This document shows positions 61,262-64,000 of a stretch of DNA of 64,000 nucleotides, one piece after another. This stretch comes from Acetobacter sp. (GTDB taxonomy: Bacteria > Pseudomonadota > Alphaproteobacteria > Acetobacterales > Acetobacteraceae). The notes below the pieces were generated by a model. The model ran no database searches. It saw only the letters and a list, made by a program, of their open reading frames with translations, and was not told the origin of the DNA. The stretch is taken from the NCBI RefSeq assembly GCF_022483985.1, contig NZ_JAKVME010000001.1, positions 1 to 64,000 of the forward strand. Reading direction: 5' to 3'. Both the position numbers and the translations under genes were made by a program. The number at the start of each line of letters is the position of its first letter. The first letter of the stretch is position 1.

Positions 61262-62016
61262 TGGCGAGGAGTAGGGCAAGCATCTTCGGCTGCCCCGAAA
61301 TGGATCAGGAAATGATGCATATAAATCATGCGCCGAAGCAGGTCGGGAAGAGGAGTCCTCCTCCACGCCTTCCTTTTCCGCGACGGGCCGGATCCACAAG
61401 ACTGCGACGGGAACGTATCCTGCAGGTCGTGAGCGAGATCCTTGAAGAAGGCGATCTTGGACAGTGCTCGATGAGTGCGATCGCGACGAGATGCCGCCTT
61501 TCGAAGAAGACGCTCTATACCGTCTTTTCAAGTAAGGAGGAGCTTGTCGATGCAATGCTTCAGGATGCTCTTGAGCGCCACGTTCCAGCCACAACTGCAA
61601 GAAAGCAGGACGACGCTCTGGAGGTGCTGCTGGAGGAACTTCTCAATGTCTGTTCTGTCTTGTCGAGCAGTGAAGGCTTTGGGGTGTTTCTGTGTGCGGC
61701 AATTCAGTTTGGCAGCCGTGACGACATTATAAAGTGGCTGTCGGGCAGTTTGGGAAAGTTCCTTGAGGAGCGCGTAGACCATCTGATAGGCGCCCTTTTT
61801 TCCAAAGAGAAGCCTGACGTTAAACGCGTTCGGGGGGTGCGGAGCCGGGCAGTTGGGGCTCTCACAGGGGTCTTTATCGCGGACACTCTGCTGTCTTCGA
61901 CAGGGGCGCGACCGCCGTTCGGGATGACGCGGGATGATCTGCGACAGATCGTTGAAATCATTCTGACCGCGTCCAGAAGACCGCATGAGGAAGATTCGTC
62001 CTCAGGGGCACTGTGA
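61261..62016 (+). CDS. Second TetR family regulator in the efflux operon
   Basis: This protein of about 251 residues has a basic leader of about 45 residues, then a TetR HTH (RRERILQVVSEILEEGDLGQCSMSAIATRCRLSKKTLYTVFSSKEELVDAML) and a C-terminal ligand domain (LEVLLEELLNVCSVLSSSEGFGVFLCAA). ATG 61261 overlaps the upstream stop; a later ATG at 61303 would remove the unusual leader. A regulator inside the operon, besides the divergent TetR at 54517, suggests double control. Its stop overlaps the start of the AsmA-like gene (GTGA). Confidence 0.85.
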   Translation: MARSRASIFGCPEMDQEMMHINHAPKQVGKRSPPPRLPFPRRAGSTRLRRERILQVVSEILEEGDLGQCSMSAIATRCRLSKKTLYTVFSSKEELVDAMLQDALERHVPATTARKQDDALEVLLEELLNVCSVLSSSEGFGVFLCAAIQFGSRDDIIKWLSGSLGKFLEERVDHLIGALFSKEKPDVKRVRGVRSRAVGALTGVFIADTLLSSTGARPPFGMTRDDLRQIVEIILTASRRPHEEDSSSGAL

Positions 62017-64000
62017 TTCTTCGATCGCCTGACATTGTGGAGAAAAGGCTGTTCCGGATTTCCAGACTGGGCGTTGTCAGCGGATTTGCGTTCCTGATAT
62101 CGGGGCTGATCCTGTGGGCGGGATTGTGGGAATTGCCGCGTTGCAATCTGGCGCCCCTCGCAGAACAGAGACTGAGCGCGACCGCAGGACGTAAGGTCTC
62201 GGTCGGCTCACTGCATGTTACGTTGAATCGATGGTTGGTGGTTGATCTGGACGATGTCCATATCGCGAATATTCCGGATGGTTCCCGGCCAGACATGGTT
62301 ACGCTCCAGCACGCACATCTTGAAATTCGCTTGATATCACTCTTTCGAGGGCCTGCTGAACTCCGCAATGTCGTCATTAACGGTCTTGCTATTTTTTGCG
62401 AGCAGACTGCCTCGGGTCAGCAGAACTGGCGCTTCGTGTCCCGGCGGGAGGAACTTCATTCCGTGAAAGCCGCCGCGGATTCTGCCGACTGGCGCTGGTT
62501 TCCAGGTCTCCGATCGGTTCATGTTACCAACAGCACGTTCATTTTCAGGACATCGGGCGGGAAAAGTTACGATAGTGTTCTAAATGACATGCTTCTTGCG
62601 TCTTCCAGCGATGACGCGCCTGTTCGGCTGGTGCTCGATGGGGCATTCAATACGGTTCCGTTCGTTGTAAAAAGCGGTTTTTGGTCTTTTGCGGAATTTC
62701 GCAAGTCCAGAGAGTCGTTTGATTTGCACGCGACAGTCACATCCGGAGATCTTGTCCTGCATCTCGACACCACGGTGAAGGATCTGCGGAATTTCGATGG
62801 GGTCGATGGCACGTTTGATCTTGCCACACAAACCAGCAAATCACTTCTGACGATTGCGGGCATCACGTCGGCGTCACTGGAAACCGCCCTCGTGCTCAAA
62901 GGGCATTTCATTCACAAGGGCAATCTATGGTCGCTTTCAGACGCCACAGGTAGAATCCGCGGAAGCGCGTTGGCGCCGACGTCTCTGAGCTTTAGAGAAG
63001 GCGCGGAGGGAAAGCCCGATATGCTGTCCGGGCAACTGAATTTCTCTATGCTCGACATAGATGCCTTGCTGGCGGGTGGGGCGTTCGACAAGACATCAGA
63101 GAAATCGTCAGGGATGGTCAAGAAAAATAGAAAGACGATCGTGGCATCTCTTGCGACCTTTTGCCCCAATCTGTGGCTCGATATGTCATTTTCTGCAGGC
63201 CATCTGCGCTACAAGACGATCGGTCTTGAGAAGGTTGGCGTTACGTTGAGACGGACAGCCGATGGGATCGACATTCGCTCTACGGATCTCAACCTGACAT
63301 CTCTGGCTGCGCCTGCGTTAACCCAGACCAGCGGACGCAGGAGCACAGTCGGCTCACTGCATGTCAGGATCGGCCCATGGGTCACGGTCGATCTGGATGA
63401 TGTGCATATCGCAAACATTCCTGATGGGTCACGGCCTGACATCTTCCGGCTCAGGCACGCGCATCTGGAAATACGTCTGATGTCCCTTCTTGCCAGCCCG
63501 GTCGAACTGCGCAACGTCTGGATTGACGGCTTTTCGGGGCTGTTTGAGCGAACCGCGAAACGCGAACGGAACTGGCATTTCTCTCCGGATCCCGAAGAGA
63601 TCAGGCCCGTCAGGCAGGCTGCGGAAGCTCCTGACCTGAACTGGTTTCCTGGACTGCGTTCGGTTCACATAACAGACAGTAAAATCATCTATCGCTCTTC
63701 AAACGGAAAAAGTTATGTCAGCAGTCTGAACGATGTTGTCCTGTCTTCGACAAGCGACGAAACCCCGATCAGAATGAATGTCGTGGGTGCCTACAATTCT
63801 GTGCCACTTACTCTCAAAATTGCGCTTCATTCTTTCAGCGCCTTTCGCCATGCCGGGCAACCTTTTGGAATGGCGTTCACCGCTACATCTGGCGACCTGA
63901 CCATGCATCTGGTCGGTACCGCGACGGACCTGCTGAATTTCGACGGTATTGACGGCACACTTGATCTGATCACGCGAAGCAGTTGGCCCCTTATGAGGAT
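62013..64000 (+). CDS. AsmA-like protein, partial, with internal tandem duplication
   Basis: The open frame begins at GTG 62013 and continues to the window's end. An N-terminal membrane helix (FAFLISGLILWAGLWELP) is followed by AsmA-type strands and LRNVVINGLAIFCEQ, DWRWFPGLRSVHVTNSTFIF. AsmA proteins shape or transport lipids between membranes. Residues from GRKVSVGSLHV (62187) onward recur from GRRSTVGSLHV (63333), a period of 1,146 bp or 382 residues. Matching blocks include VDLDDVHIANIPDGSRPD, AHLEIRL, WFPGLRSVH and FDGVDGT/FDGIDGT. The end is not seen, so the number of copies is unknown. Confidence 0.8.
   Translation, partial: MILRSPDIVEKRLFRISRLGVVSGFAFLISGLILWAGLWELPRCNLAPLAEQRLSATAGRKVSVGSLHVTLNRWLVVDLDDVHIANIPDGSRPDMVTLQHAHLEIRLISLFRGPAELRNVVINGLAIFCEQTASGQQNWRFVSRREELHSVKAAADSADWRWFPGLRSVHVTNSTFIFRTSGGKSYDSVLNDMLLASSSDDAPVRLVLDGAFNTVPFVVKSGFWSFAEFRKSRESFDLHATVTSGDLVLHLDTTVKDLRNFDGVDGTFDLATQTSKSLLTIAGITSASLETALVLKGHFIHKGNLWSLSDATGRIRGSALAPTSLSFREGAEGKPDMLSGQLNFSMLDIDALLAGGAFDKTSEKSSGMVKKNRKTIVASLATFCPNLWLDMSFSAGHLRYKTIGLEKVGVTLRRTADGIDIRSTDLNLTSLAAPALTQTSGRRSTVGSLHVRIGPWVTVDLDDVHIANIPDGSRPDIFRLRHAHLEIRLMSLLASPVELRNVWIDGFSGLFERTAKRERNWHFSPDPEEIRPVRQAAEAPDLNWFPGLRSVHITDSKIIYRSSNGKSYVSSLNDVVLSSTSDETPIRMNVVGAYNSVPLTLKIALHSFSAFRHAGQPFGMAFTATSGDLTMHLVGTATDLLNFDGIDGTLDLITRSSWPLMR

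Overview
The window looks like an alphaproteobacterial chromosome, most probably an acetic acid bacterium (Acetobacteraceae). That placement is inference from gene content: a trb-type transfer locus with DUF736/DUF2840/DUF2274 genes, a MucR regulator and the style of the RND, AI-2E and AsmA genes. No rRNA or intact tRNA is present to fix the taxonomy.

Positions 1 to about 45,325 read as the right-hand part of an integrative and conjugative element (ICE). Its right end is a 45-bp copy of the 3' part of an initiator tRNA-Met gene (45281-45325), next to an integrase gene (43954-45105). The left end, expected to carry the intact tRNA, lies outside the window. From left to right the ICE holds: a replication and DNA-processing block (DUF2285 pseudogene, AlpA-like HTH, RepA, candidate origin, methyltransferase, DUF2840, traF, DUF736, lytic transglycosylase, relaxase); a HigB/HigA-ImmA/beta-protein cassette; a zeta-toxin pair; the coupling protein traG with an RHH partner; mucR; and a full mating-pore operon trbBCDEJLFGI plus DUF2274, facing a LysR gene. 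A 39-bp sequence shared upstream of traG and trbB probably co-regulates them.

Positions 26.6-42 kb are cargo with a defence character: a predicted PD-(D/E)XK nuclease, two orphan genes, a 1,309-residue SMC/Rad50-like ATPase with what looks like a degenerate LexA/S24 domain at its C-terminus, a dual-specificity-phosphatase-like protein, a complete three-gene Shango-like system (TerB-domain protein, ATPase, helicase), a VapBC pair and an integrase fragment. A CPA1 Na+/H+ antiporter lies between this cargo and the integrase.

Positions 45.3-51.5 kb, beyond the attachment site, are a mosaic of decay: two LysR fragments that could be halves of one gene, a PIN-like gene and a nucleotidyl-cyclase-like gene, a zinc-ribbon protein, a catalytically dead IS630 relic, and a collapsed second conjugation locus (DUF2840, DUF736, transglycosylase and trbI fragments).

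From 51.6 kb the sequence looks like ordinary chromosome: AI-2E permease, DUF1269 protein, PaaX-like regulator, and a TetR-controlled RND efflux operon (adaptor, permease, outer-membrane factor, second TetR, AsmA-like protein). The last gene runs off the window and carries a large internal tandem duplication. The most interesting leads are the ATPase-S24 fusion, the PIN/cyclase pair, the HigA-ImmA/beta cassette, the shared traG/trbB element, and the AsmA duplication.
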